Below the pieces are notes generated by a model. That model had not been told where the DNA came from. It searched no databases and saw only the letters and a list, made by a program, of their open reading frames with translations. The position numbers and the translations under genes were made by a program. Shown one piece after another: positions 1 to 10,567 of a DNA stretch of 64,000 nucleotides (position 1 is the first letter of the stretch; the number at the start of each line of letters is the position of its first letter). The DNA lies in the NCBI GenBank assembly GCA_921293015.1, contig OV121085.1, positions 23,387,911 through 23,451,910 of the forward strand, read 5' to 3'. The stretch comes from Phorcus lineatus (lineage: Eukaryota; Mollusca; Gastropoda; Trochida; Trochidae).

Positions 1-1035
1 TAGACTTTACAAACATCGATACTATCGATGAATCGTTCACCACTAGTAAAGACACGGCAGATCAAGCAGTGGACAGACAGAGAAAGTACACTTTCTCGTG
101 TAAGAACACTTCTACTGAGTGGCTGGTCTGTTGATGTCACAGTAGCAGAGGAATTTCGTCAGGATGTGTTCTTTGGGGAAATCGAATTGTTGTGCCACCC
201 TAGGGTCGACAGCGAGTGACGGACACACTGCACAAGGCTCACCCAGGCATAACACGAATGAAATCTGTTACACGCGGAATGGTGTGGTGGCCAAATATGG
301 ATCTTGAATTAGAAGAAAAGGTGAAGACATGTGGGATCTGTCAGCAGTGTCGCCCAGTCCCTCTCGAATCAACACTTCATCCATGGGAATGGCCAGAAAA
401 ACCGTAGAGTCGTCTACATTTGGATTACGCAGGCCCGTTCCTTGGATAGATGTTCCTTGTTTGTGTAGATGCTAATTTAAAGGATTAGAAGTTTTTTCAA
501 TTAACAGTTCTACATCATCTGTAACCATTGAGTGTCTGAGACGGATGTTTGCTACTCATGGATACCGGAGACTGTACTCACAGATAATGGGACTTGCTTC
601 ACTAGTGAGGAGTTTACAGTCTTCATGAAGAAGAATGGCATCCACAAATGTTTGTGTTGCACCATATCATCCAGCTTCCAACGGCTTAGCAGAAAGGTTA
701 GTTCAAACATTCAAGAATTGAGTGAGGAGAATGACAAGGTAGCATCGAAACAAAAGTCTCTCGATTCTTGTTTGAGTATAGAGTCACACCACAAGCTACA
801 ACTAGAGTCTCTCCATCTGAGCCACTGTTAAACAGAAGACCTAGGACTCACTTAGACCTACTACACCCTGATGTGAATCGACAAGTGCAACTGAAGCAAG
901 AAATGAAGAAGATTACCCATGATGCTCATGCCAAGTATCGTGATACTTCAAGTTGGTGATCTTGTGTATGTGTTAAATTTTCGCCCTGGCAAAAAATGGT
1001 TATCTGGTATTGCTGTAGAGCAAACAGGCCCTGTG
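1..1035 (+). mobile_element. Ty3/gypsy-type LTR retroelement remnant (integrase region)
   Basis: Translated pieces on the plus strand resemble a Ty3/gypsy integrase: a zinc-binding H-H-C-C region near 220-350 (HPGITRMKSV, then CGICQQC), part of the DDE core near 530-660 (VLTDNGTCF), and the start of the C-terminal region near 950-1030 (GDLVYV...GKKWLSGI). The element is old and broken, with several interruptions, and is cut by the left window edge. No LTR could be delimited. Family membership rests on domain order and motifs. Confidence 0.85.
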
Positions 1036-1775
1036 TCTTATATAACAGTGCTAATAACTGTGTATATATTCTTCATATTTTCCTACATTTTGCTATGCAT
1101 ATCTTTATCAATGTTCTAAAGTTGTTGAGTAAATTCACAACAGAATCATGTCAATTATCTTATATACAATCACCAAGGGCAATCATCTACCCATATGAAT
1201 AGTCTTTTATATGCCTCAGTAATTAGCAATGGTTTATTGTCCATCACTTTAGGCAATGGAAATGAAACAATTGCAATATTTATACCTAAGCAAGTATCAT
1301 CTCAGTCATGCTCTATTTTATATGCTTGAGGGCTTAAAAGCTTACAGCCATGTCAATCCCTTAAATAGGGCCCTCTCCGAAAGGAACGACAGTGGAATCT
1401 ACGGCGGGGAATGAGAGCGAAGCCCAGAGTGGAGCCCAGAGTGGAATTTACAGTGGGGAATGAGAGTGGAGTTTAGAGTCGGCTGCTAAGTGAGGTATGG
1501 GCAGGGGGCAGTCACTTTGCCACCATTTGCTGTCAACTTCACAGCTGACCTGTTTCTTCATACTCATGATGTCATAATGAAATAAATCATCATCTATGAC
1601 GTCATCATCTTTGTGTGTCTCTGTCCACTCCTGTCTGATCAGATTCTCTCCCCGGAACTGCCAGGTTGGATCCTATAGCATCAAGATAAAACCCTGGGAT
1701 AAGTCTAGACTGGTGTCAACCTGTGAGACGGTAATGCTTTCGTTCTGCGGGTGGGCATCCTCTATGACACTTACA
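1036..1775. mobile_element. ~0.74-kb insertion inside the gypsy remnant
   Basis: Integrase C-terminal-like sequence stops near 1035 and a second part (GGVIRRNSDHVRLR) appears near 1790, so about 740 bp of foreign sequence lies between them. The insert holds a short GC-richer tandem stretch at about 1365-1470 (units with GGGGAATGAGAG and CAGAGTGGA) and a CRE-like TGACGTCA near 1598. A short CTTA direct repeat may flank it. It could be a solo LTR or a small non-autonomous element; the ends are approximate. Confidence 0.45.
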
Positions 1776-2290
1776 AAGTCCGGGTGGAAAGCAGATGGTG
1801 GTGTTATTCGTCGTAATAGTGACCATGTAAGGTTGAGATGTGAGATTACGGAAAATGTGAGGACTGAACCTGTAGTGGTGAAGTCCGATGTGCAAAGGGT
1901 TACAGAGGTGATAACCCCTCTTGTGCCAAATGAATCTCAGTCTGTAATTTTAGGTGATGATTCAGTATCTAGGCCTGACCCCAGTGTTTTGGGGAAATGT
2001 CGCAAAATCGCTTTACACCTTCATTACCAGTATTTGAAACAAGTTGTAACCACACCAAGTAAACAACAATTTCTTCAATTTTCGACCTGTCATAGTTTAA
2101 ATCAGTGCACGAAGCCTTCCACTATATTGTTTATATTTCTAGGTGGGCGGGGCTTTCGCTCCACTGCAAAAATTATTATGTTTAGCAATATCCCTTTGCA
2201 ACAAAAAATATATGTGGCGATATTCCGAGTTCTAATTTTATTTGCATTCTAGGTAGATGCTTGTCTTCAATATGTCGTGGCTATAGAGCG
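1776..2290 (+). mobile_element. 3' part of the gypsy remnant and possible tail
   Basis: The first ~80 bp encode the RR-x-x-DH-x-R signature typical of the end of Ty3/gypsy integrases. An open stretch continues to about 2250 without recognisable domains and is probably the decayed tail of the same element. No envelope-like gene is seen. It ends near the host DNA downstream of the PYROXD1-like exon. Confidence 0.5.
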
Positions 2291-2880
2291 AGAATGAAGT
2301 GAATTTGTGATCGCTATGCATAAAATTGGTTTGTCCTCCATCTTGGATCGCTGCTCTGCGCAGCGCCATTATACAGCCAGTGCCATGGCCTCACTGTAGC
2401 GCAAGCGGAACGAGGCCAGGGAACCAGGTTGCTTTTATGACCATTAACACAGGAGGTGTCATCGGGGACACACCCGATTGTCCGGCACCTTTGATCCTTT
2501 TCACACCTGTTAAAGACTTGTTTCACTCCCCAATAGTCTGCTGGGCTCTGTAAACATTCTGCCCTATGTAGTTGAGTAACTATATTCACATAACTAAATA
2601 TTGAACTGTACACTAACTGCTTCACATCAGCTAGATAGGCTACATACAATTCATGTGCAGCTGGAGAGAGTGGCACTAGGGTTAGGCCTACCTGCAATGT
2701 TTCACAGAAAGCAATGACACATAACAGCGTGATGCACTAGAGGAAAATCTAACACGAAAACTACGTGATTCATCAGCTACCTAAAGCTAGACAAATTAGT
2801 CCTAAAGATGACAGTCTAAGGGGAATTCAAGGGCCAAGACTCGAATCCTGAGGGTATCCGCAGTTGAGACACAGACTCAC
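2291..2880. other. Intron 1 portion of the PYROXD1-like gene
   Basis: On the minus strand this lies just after a GTGAGT splice donor, so it is the start of that gene's first intron. The 2314-2697 part is relatively GC-rich and contains CTCCATCTTGG, a YY1-like core on the minus strand, at about 2335-2345. A minus-strand open stretch here has no similarity I recognise. No second exon was found. Confidence 0.4.
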
Positions 2881-2952
2881 CGTTTCGACACAGCTAACAC
2901 CTGCGATCCCTCCACCGACAACGACGAATTTGCTAGTTACATGGTTTGTCAT
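2881..2952 (-). CDS. PYROXD1: PYROXD1-like oxidoreductase, first coding exon (partial gene)
   Basis: Read on the minus strand from the ATG at 2952-2950, 24 codons end at a consensus donor (ACG, then GTGAGT at 2880-2875). The peptide contains KFVVVGGGIAGVSCVE. This is the N-terminal FAD-binding Rossmann motif GxGxxG in its V-V-G-G-G-I-A-G form. It closely matches the start of animal PYROXD1, whose human protein reads KFVVVGGGIAGVTCAEQL at the same place. PYROXD1 is a nuclear and cytoplasmic FAD-dependent pyridine nucleotide-disulfide oxidoreductase, linked in humans to myopathy and to protection of the tRNA ligase complex. The remaining exons would lie further along the minus strand, off the left edge. 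An upstream ATG at 2963-2961 opens a four-codon reading frame whose TGA overlaps the main start (ATGA). The GGGIAG motif alone is shared by other flavoproteins; the flanking residues favour PYROXD1. Confidence 0.72.
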
Positions 2953-3347
2953 GACTGCTGCATGTCTATTGTGACGAAACGTACATCTTCAAGATCCAAT
3001 ATATATATTTCCTTGTGCCTTGTTAGATTGCCTGGCTTCTAAAAGGTTGTTAGCAGAATACACATATGGGCTACGTCGGACATTTCTAACAATCAAGCAC
3101 ACAGACCGAACAGGCCACGAACTAACGTCTATTTACTATCCTTTCGTCGACCACTACGATTTGTCGGTTTTATCGATTCAATTGACTAGTCGCGCTTATA
3201 ACTGGACTACCAGCTTAAAATCTATAAATAGAAACTCTACAATGTCTACTCTGTAATGAAAGTCACGGAGCGGCGCTTTAATACTTTAAGGACACCAAAT
3301 AAAGCCCCTTTACCTTGTAAAGCTGAATTAGAACAGTGAGTTGGCCA
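2953..3347 (-). promoter_or_regulatory. Probable 5' UTR/promoter region of the PYROXD1-like gene
   Basis: This lies directly upstream of the first coding exon. It contains the short overlapping upstream ORF noted for the gene, and no TATA box at a convincing distance. A plus-strand open stretch at 3020-3256 looks non-coding. Promoter assignment is from position only. Confidence 0.35.
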
Positions 3348-3355
3348 TGACAGAC

Positions 3356-3871
3356 CACAGATCTAGACCCTCGGATCATTAAAAAAAATAAATTTTAATT
3401 AATTTTTTTTTAGAACACCCCCTCAATAGAATTGTTCCTCTGTTAATAGTATATGGAAAGGTCAGACACTCCATTCGCCCCCACCCGCTGTCTTGACCGA
3501 ATGATACAATAAATACGCACGCAATCAATATAAAATTTATGCAGACATGTTCTCAATGATTTGCCTTTCAACTCACTTTAACAAATAAATCTTTGGGGTT
3601 ACTTAATGAGGACGGCCGTAAGACGATTTCTACGCCCAACTTAATGCTGATGGGACAAATAAAATGGCCGCCCGTCACTTTGACCCTACGGGATATGTGG
3701 CCGCAGCGAGAGATCTCATTGGTTGCAAGACGGATAATTAGAGTTATCTGTTCTTAACTTTGCGTCAATCGAATGAGATCTGGGGGCATATACAATTCGA
3801 TTCAGCGGGTGTTCTCAGAAAAAGATTTTTAAATTTTAAATTTCTTTTTTTTAATGATCCGAGGGCCTGTG
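3356..3871. mobile_element. hAT-like MITE with 8-bp target duplication
   Basis: The ends form an imperfect inverted repeat: the left begins CACAG and continues with CCCTCGGATCATT, and the right ends with its reverse complement followed by CTGTG. Perfect 8-bp direct repeats TGACAGAC lie immediately outside (3348-3355 and 3872-3879). A CA-starting end with an 8-bp duplication fits the hAT superfamily. At 516 bp with no ORF it is a non-autonomous MITE. A/T-rich tracts follow both termini. Confidence 0.82.
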
Positions 3872-3879
3872 TGACAGAC

Positions 3880-4700
3880 CCCTTGTAATGGTTACACCAA
3901 GATACTTATAGGAAGATAAAGATTCCAATTTCTTACCGTTATGAAAACATCTTTCCCGTTTCTATAAGGAACCACCTTTCTGAAAAACAACCTTTGTCTT
4001 ATTCAAACCAGGGACCTTATATACATATGTATATAAGGTCCCTGTTCAAACTAACCTCAAGGCCATATTATATACAAAACTTCTAAAACATCAATTCGCC
4101 TCTGTAACCCTCCTATCATATCGGATGTAAGAGCTATGTCATCAGCAAAAAAGCAGAAGAAATACCTGAATAATATTGGGATGTTACTGGATACGTGGCC
4201 CTGAATTTTGTTCTATTCGTTGATGAAAATCGAAAACAGCAAAGGGCTGAGAACACAACCCTGACGGCCGCCACGAGAACATGAGAAAAAAACCTGAACA
4301 CATTATCAAACTTCACACAAGCCAGATTTATAGATTAACTGTATTGAGGTAACCATCCTAGGGGAGACACCTCTCGATTTTAAGACTGACCATAGCATCA
4401 AACGATTAACACTATCAAATGCCTTAGCAAAATCCACAACAAACAATACAGTTTAACCTTGTGCTTACTAAAATACCTCTGAATAATTGACTGTAGAATA
4501 AATATATTATCAATTGTGGAATAATCATGGCGAAAACCAGCCTCGTTATGATATTTTATTATAAGTGAATTTTCATTGGTTGGACCACAAGCACGGGAGA
4601 CATCGATACAGGTCATATACAATATATAACAAGGCAATTCATACAGCCATATCAAGCTCCGATATATGTACTGTAATAAACATACTCATAAAGTGACATC
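3880..4700 (-). mobile_element. Decayed LINE (non-LTR retrotransposon) reverse transcriptase fragment
   Basis: Reverse-strand translation, changing frame several times, gives reverse transcriptase blocks in the right order. AGFRHDYSTIDNIF is near 4500-4545. RQGCVLSPLLFSIFINE is near 4205-4260. ADDIAL is at about 4131-4146 (the catalytic Asp-Asp pair). LEVSLNKTK is near 3990-4060, interrupted by a 36-bp palindrome. Frames are broken in several places, including one between the finger and palm blocks, so it is inactive. The clade cannot be fixed from this piece. Confidence 0.8.
4009..4044. repeat. 36-bp perfect palindrome flanked by 7-bp direct repeats
   Basis: The left half is CAGGGACCTTATATACAT and the right half is its exact reverse complement, with no spacer. 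TTCAAAC occurs directly before (4002-4008) and after (4045-4051). It interrupts the LEVSLNKTK-coding stretch of the decayed LINE, so it is an insertion. The ends (CAGGG) resemble hAT termini. Confidence 0.85.
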
Positions 4701-5500
4701 TGTAGGTATCACTTGTAACGTATTCATATATGACCTACCTCCAATTTAAAAGTGGAATTACGTCTATGTCACCTTCTTAATTAGAGCTACGTTACTTCAA
4801 TTAGTGAAACGCGAGTTTCATGGCGTCATAGCAAGACGGAAGTGCCCAGGTCGAGGTAAAAAGCTTCATTTAATGAAGTGAGTTAATTTGAGAAGGATTA
4901 GCCGTCCTGACAGAGGCTATCTTTGCCTATCTTTTTCTATCAGTTTCGACAACTCGGAGAATAGATACAGAGTTGTACACTTGTGGGCAAAAGAAACGCT
5001 GGTTATATAAATGTAAGATATTTCAATCCATGGAAGTAAATATGACTGAAACATAGTTACAACATTTCTTTAGAAACAACCTCATAAACATTTTCCTTGT
5101 TTTTAAACATTTTAAAGCCCTTTTAATGCTCATTTCGTGACGCCATATATCAAAGATGCATACACGCATTTAAGTCCAAGTGGGTGCATTAGATAGAGAA
5201 CATCTTTTATTACCTCCACTTGTATTAAAGATTTTATGATCATTTAATTGATTCAATACATCGACACTGTTTGGACGACCATAAAACAAGGAATATCCTT
5301 GTAGGTACCCTCTGGCTCATGACTAAATTACGTATTCTTGTTTTGAAACACACGCTTAAATAAATCAAAATCATATCAATATTTCTTACGACAGTCTGTT
5401 GGAAAATAGCCAGCATTCATTTTGTCCATGAGTTTACTTCGAAACTGCAACACTTTACTACCGTTTACTACAGGTACTCGATGATACAACTGACCAAATG
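4701..5500. other. No gene seen
   Basis: AT-rich sequence with many stops in all frames. I see no motif or repeat I can support. Confidence 0.5.
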
Positions 5501-5504
5501 ACAC

Positions 5505-5583
5505 AACACAGAATGAGACCCAGGCCTTTGAAATGAGAGGCCAGCATGGTAACCAATACACCACGTACCACCACGCTCCACGA
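5505..5583 (-). repeat. tRNA-derived SINE head
   Basis: On the minus strand a tRNA-like segment starts near 5583. It has a box A-like TGGTGTATTGG, an anticodon-arm-like stem (GGCCT...AGGCC), and a degenerate box B (GGGTCTCATTC). The spacing fits a Pol III promoter, but mature tRNA folding is incomplete, so a SINE head is likelier than a functional tRNA gene. The body probably continues toward 5376, where an open stretch is spurious. Confidence 0.5.
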
Positions 5584-5589
5584 CGTCAA

Positions 5590-8500
5590 AAACATGTATT
5601 AGCGCCAGAAACAATCAACCTCAACAATTGATTAAATTAACTTTAACTTCAGGAAATCCATGGGAGACATGTCCCCAGAATCGATTGAGTACACTCTTCG
5701 CCTGGCAGGTGTGACATTAATTCAGTCTTTTATTTTACGAGGAACGTTTTATCGTCGTCCAAATCAGTGAAGAAAATCAAAATTATTATCACAATACCGA
5801 CAGTCCTGTAATAATATTTGTATATATCTTTTGCAAAGGCTTAACCATGTAAATTGACAGCCAAAAGTCTTGTATAGACACTTATGATTGTCTTTTTTAT
5901 ATTGATCACTGCAGTGAGGCTATTTAAAGTCTTCATCCCACAACGTCATTTGTCTACTAACACCTAAACTGCGACACAAATCTTAAGTATAATCATACAT
6001 ACTAAAACATTATGGAAGCTAGAAACAGACTACCAAGTTTCATAGACCTGCGTACTGTATTAAGAGAGTTTGGCCGAATTGAATTACCCATTCAGAAATG
6101 AATGTAGTGCACGGATTGCTCGGATCGTTAACGATTGCACCAAACCTGGTATACGGATTGTGTTTATTGACGCAGCTTGATAAAAACGACACTGCTTAAA
6201 GAAGAAAGTGCCAAAATATTACATTTTCGTTTCTAATGTTAAACTCTGCTAAGAGTACTATAAAAACTTTTTTTCTGATACCAGACTACAAAAATGCAAC
6301 ATCTTTCTTTGTTACAACTGTCTTAAGATTACCCCTCTCTATTATTAGTCCATTGGACATACAAATATTGTTAATCCCCCTATTTTTTTTATAAATACGG
6401 AAAAAGTAGGTGTGTGACAGAACTGAATATTTCAGATATCAGATTACCCACTTTAAAAAAAATAAAGGAAAAAAATCAATTGCAAAGGGCCCGACCTATT
6501 ACTTATGATCGAAACGAGACAAAGGCCAGCACAAATTAATGAAACATTATTTTGGAAACTAACTTACATCAGTCCAAAAGATGAATGTAGTGTTTAGTGG
6601 ATCATGTAAATAATATGTAAGAAAAGAATGTTGGCTTCTTAACATTTATACGGTCATATCCTAATGACCAATGACAATTGAACTCAAGAAAATATAATTT
6701 TGGCACTTTAGAGATGCAGATGCTAGTTTAGGTAGGTGATTTCCACATTTAAACGTCATCAAGCCAAATAAAAATATACTCTATGTCACTTAAAATGAGA
6801 TAACGTATATGTATGAGTTGTCTTGATGTCGTCGATGGTTTTCCAACACCAAACTGCACAATATGATACTCAGATGTATTTAAACTCTCAGAATAATATA
6901 GGTACAGCAAAAGTATTTTAAGTGGAAGACCAGATATTGCTACAAAAATACCAGGAACCATTCATTTGATGGCTGTGTACGTGCTGCAAGACAAGCTAAG
7001 AGAAAACGTTACTCGAAGGGAACTCTTGCAAATGGATCTGAACGTACAGTTCAGAAAAAAAAGATTTTAAAATCCCACACTGTCACATATCATGGTTTAG
7101 AACTGTATCTACAACCAAGTGAATGTATTTTATTGTGAATGCAAGATTTCTTTTATCAAAATACGAACGAATACTTTCATTTCCATTTTGGATACGTTAG
7201 AGGATTCACTAATTCGATTGAAAAGATAATATATGTTTATTGAAGCCGGACTTCAAGCGAAAAGATTTATGCTTCATGCACACCCTTCTAATATTCTACG
7301 TATAAGGAGGCGTTGAGACCCACACATGGTAGAGTAACTTGGATCTGAGCAATTGTAGGTTTTGTGTGTGGATCTTAAGCAATATGGCTTCTTACATTTT
7401 GAATACGGGTAGGGTCTGAAAGCTACGTTTCAGATTGATATAAAGACTGTAGTGATTGTGGCCTTTTTGCAAATAAATGCAAATTTATCAATCAGATCGT
7501 TTTTTGACGTCAAAGTGGACCGACACTGATCAAAAACATAACTATGGGATGGAGAATCGATAGTTGAAGTCTTGAACCCCTAACAGCATCTTGTACACCT
7601 GTGCTTAAATCCCCGATGCCTCTCCAGGTATCAGGAGAAGTCACTTTAAAGTAACACAGTATGTAGGCTATCATGATTCCATGTAGCTTCAGAGGAGTAG
7701 GACATTCGAGGACAGTAAATAATAAATTTTATCTCATTTCGTGCATTTTAAAAGTAATTAACTTATAAATAGTGATTTCTTCATGAACAAATATCTATAC
7801 ATCCCCTGGGAAACCAAATAGACGATAAATTAACCAGATTTTTGTAAACAAATACAAATGTCATCGAAAATTCTCTTTACATTTTCTCTTTCATAATGAT
7901 ATTCAATGAATATTTTAACAACTGATTACATGTCAAATGCATGCAACCTTTGGTGTGAATATTGAATAATCTGTTCTCAAAGTTGGATCATGTTTTGTCA
8001 TAGCTCAAGTTTTCCGGTGTACGGAATGTTATTGATGATATGATTTACGGGACATGGATTGCTGATCGAGGGTTCGGATTGTGCCTGAATGAATTTGGTT
8101 TGTTATCATAATTAAATCCTCATTTTGTGGTTTGAAACGACGGGAAACTATTGAATTCTAAACGGATACATTCCGTTTCGTATGATATAGGTACAACGAT
8201 TTATCAGTAACTTTATGAATTCGTTTCTTTCTGCCTAAAACATTGCAGTAGCATTTCATCAACTCTTAACCCCCCCACCAATAATAAGCAGCGACCAAGC
8301 TCCGGAGTGACTGTATACTAATTAAGGGACACAGAGTATGTTGATGGAGTCAAATATGTTCATTAACTTCAATAACGGTGTTATTTTATCGAAAAATAAT
8401 GGTTGTTTCACGTGATAAACGAACGTCCTCGCGTACACTCAACCCTGGCACACCTCTCTTTGGAGGATGGTCAGACGGAGTTGTTGTTCTTGGATCTGAC

Positions 8501-9102
8501 GTCACTTTGTCACGTGATCGTATATCACATGATAAGGAATCATATTTTCGCGATACGCCATTTGAGCGAGAGGTAAGAAATTTAACATTTTCACAAGCAA
8601 GACAGCAACCTTACCTTATTGAAGATTAAGTAAGTCTGCCAGAATTCGAAACCTTAAATTCCACGTGTGCCTTTCAACGTGTCTCGGTGAATTGTTTAGG
8701 GCAACTCTCTTCTCTTTAGAAATGATTGTGCATGAGCTTTTTGTTCTTAGTTCTTAGCAGTTGTCCCACTGCAACGGCTTTACGCTTACAGTATTTAGGT
8801 ATTTAGTTAAAAGAAAGGATTAATTTTGCAAGGCAATTTTTTCAATTATAGTTGTTTTCGCTCCAATTAATCTTTACCTGACATTTGCAACAATTTTAAG
8901 AACTTTCTAGCCCTCAATGTCGTTGACGTTGTTTCGTGGAGAGCTTATTAACTTTTTCTTTCCGTTGTTGGTATGGTTCCTTATCTTGTTAACAAGTCAC
9001 TCTTGGAAACAGTTGTTCAAATCGCTGGGAAAATTGCTAGTTTCTTTTACAAATTACGGTATCTTTATGAAAAAAGAATTTTGAATATCCCTTAAGTGGT
9101 AT
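5590..9102. other. Long stretch without recognisable genes
   Basis: AT-rich, with only short spurious open stretches (for example 6749-6961 on the minus strand and 8378-8629 on the plus strand). The latter has CACGTGAT-type repeats (near 8410, 8512 and 8528) but no protein family I recognise. No tRNA, exon with splice sites, or clear element ends were found. Confidence 0.45.
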
Positions 9103-10567
9103 GTAATGGGGGCCTAAGAGTAATTGAGGGGTCCGGATGACGGGGTCTCTAAAACAACTGTAAAATGCAACCTAGTCCTTCAAAAAAGCCCAAATGGGAT
9201 TTTTCTTATAGCTGAGATAATTTTCTATACAATGATATATAACGTGAAACCTTTTGAGTATAGTTGCAGACCGATTTATCACCTTGAAAACGTCTAATTT
9301 TCAAGTTTGGTTGCAGTCCCCTATAGGCAACTGCAACCAAATTCTTGAAACCATCAAAATACACGTTTTCATAGAACAGAAGAGTCTTGACTAAACATAA
9401 TTTGGTTGCAGAGAGAAACTAAACTATGATATCGCAAATGTTGGAACTTTACCTGGCTGTTTATTTACATTTCAATGAAACATCGGCAACTAATGTCAAG
9501 CAAGCTTCGGACTGTATTCACGCTACCATGGAAAAACTCAATAGGATTTCACCAGAGGCACCAAAATTCATACTCGGCAACTTTAACTCTAGTGATTTAA
9601 AGCACGTCCTGCCAACTTTTCACCAGTATGTAAATTGCCCAACAAGATCAAGGAATACCATTGACTTATGCTATGGAAGTGTGAAGGACGCTTACAAATC
9701 TATTGCTAAGGCTCCTTTGGGGACATCTGATCATAATACAGTCTACTTAGTGCCATTATATCGTCAGAAACTTACGTAAGAAAAACCTGTTGTAAAATAT
9801 GTAAAATCTTGGACAAAAGAGTGTATTGATCAATTAAAAGGATGTTTTGATTGTACAAATTGGGATGTATTTGAAAATGATTGTATAAATTTAGATGAGC
9901 TCACAAGTTCTGTAACTTATTAGAGTCAATTTAAAAAAAAGTGTAAATTTCATGTCCGGGGTTGTAATAGAAACATTTGAAAAATAATACTTGATTTTTT
10001 TTTGTCAAATTGATTGAACCCAATGTCTTCTACCACCGACACTCCATTAATCAACAATATTTTTGTTAATTATAAATTTTAAAGCAGTTTAAGTGTAAAA
10101 ATGAAGCAAAAGTGACTGTCCCACAGTCAGGATCGAAATTTTTGATGATGAAATGAGGGATAAATAAATTGACTATTTAAATTTTTTTATTCTCTGAGAT
10201 AAGGAAAAAGACGAACTAATATAAGCAATATCACCAATTCAAAATATATTAAAACTTTTTCAATATTTTGGATATTTTCTTCCTATTTTTGACTGTCCCA
10301 AGGGTCTGTGTCAGTTCCGTTACCGTAATGAATTGTATGAGGAAATGATTGCTCCCTTATTTTCAACAAACTACTACCTTCCATTGTGGGCCTCCTTGTT
10401 CTTGCCTTGCCAATGTAGGGTAGAATGACTGCACTGAGAGAAGTTTTATTGAGAAATTCAGCTTCAGGTGTGCAGCGTACGTTGTCTAAGAAATTTTAAA
10501 GTCAAATCTGTTACCATGGTTTAATCATATGAGCAGCGATGTACTCAAACACAAGTAGATTCTAAAC

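Noticed and set aside
1596-2252. 218-codon open stretch as a host gene
   Set aside because: Its middle carries the RR-x-x-DH-x-R end of a gypsy integrase and its start lies in an inserted segment, so it is retroelement debris.
3020-3256. Divergently transcribed gene opposite the PYROXD1-like exon
   Set aside because: The 78-codon stretch has no recognised family and no clear splice or start context.
5376-5564. 62-codon minus-strand open stretch as a protein
   Set aside because: It overlaps a tRNA-like SINE head with box A and box B, so the reading frame is incidental.
8378-8629. 83-codon open stretch
   Set aside because: No recognisable domain, no splice context, and it is built partly from short CACGTGAT-like repeats.
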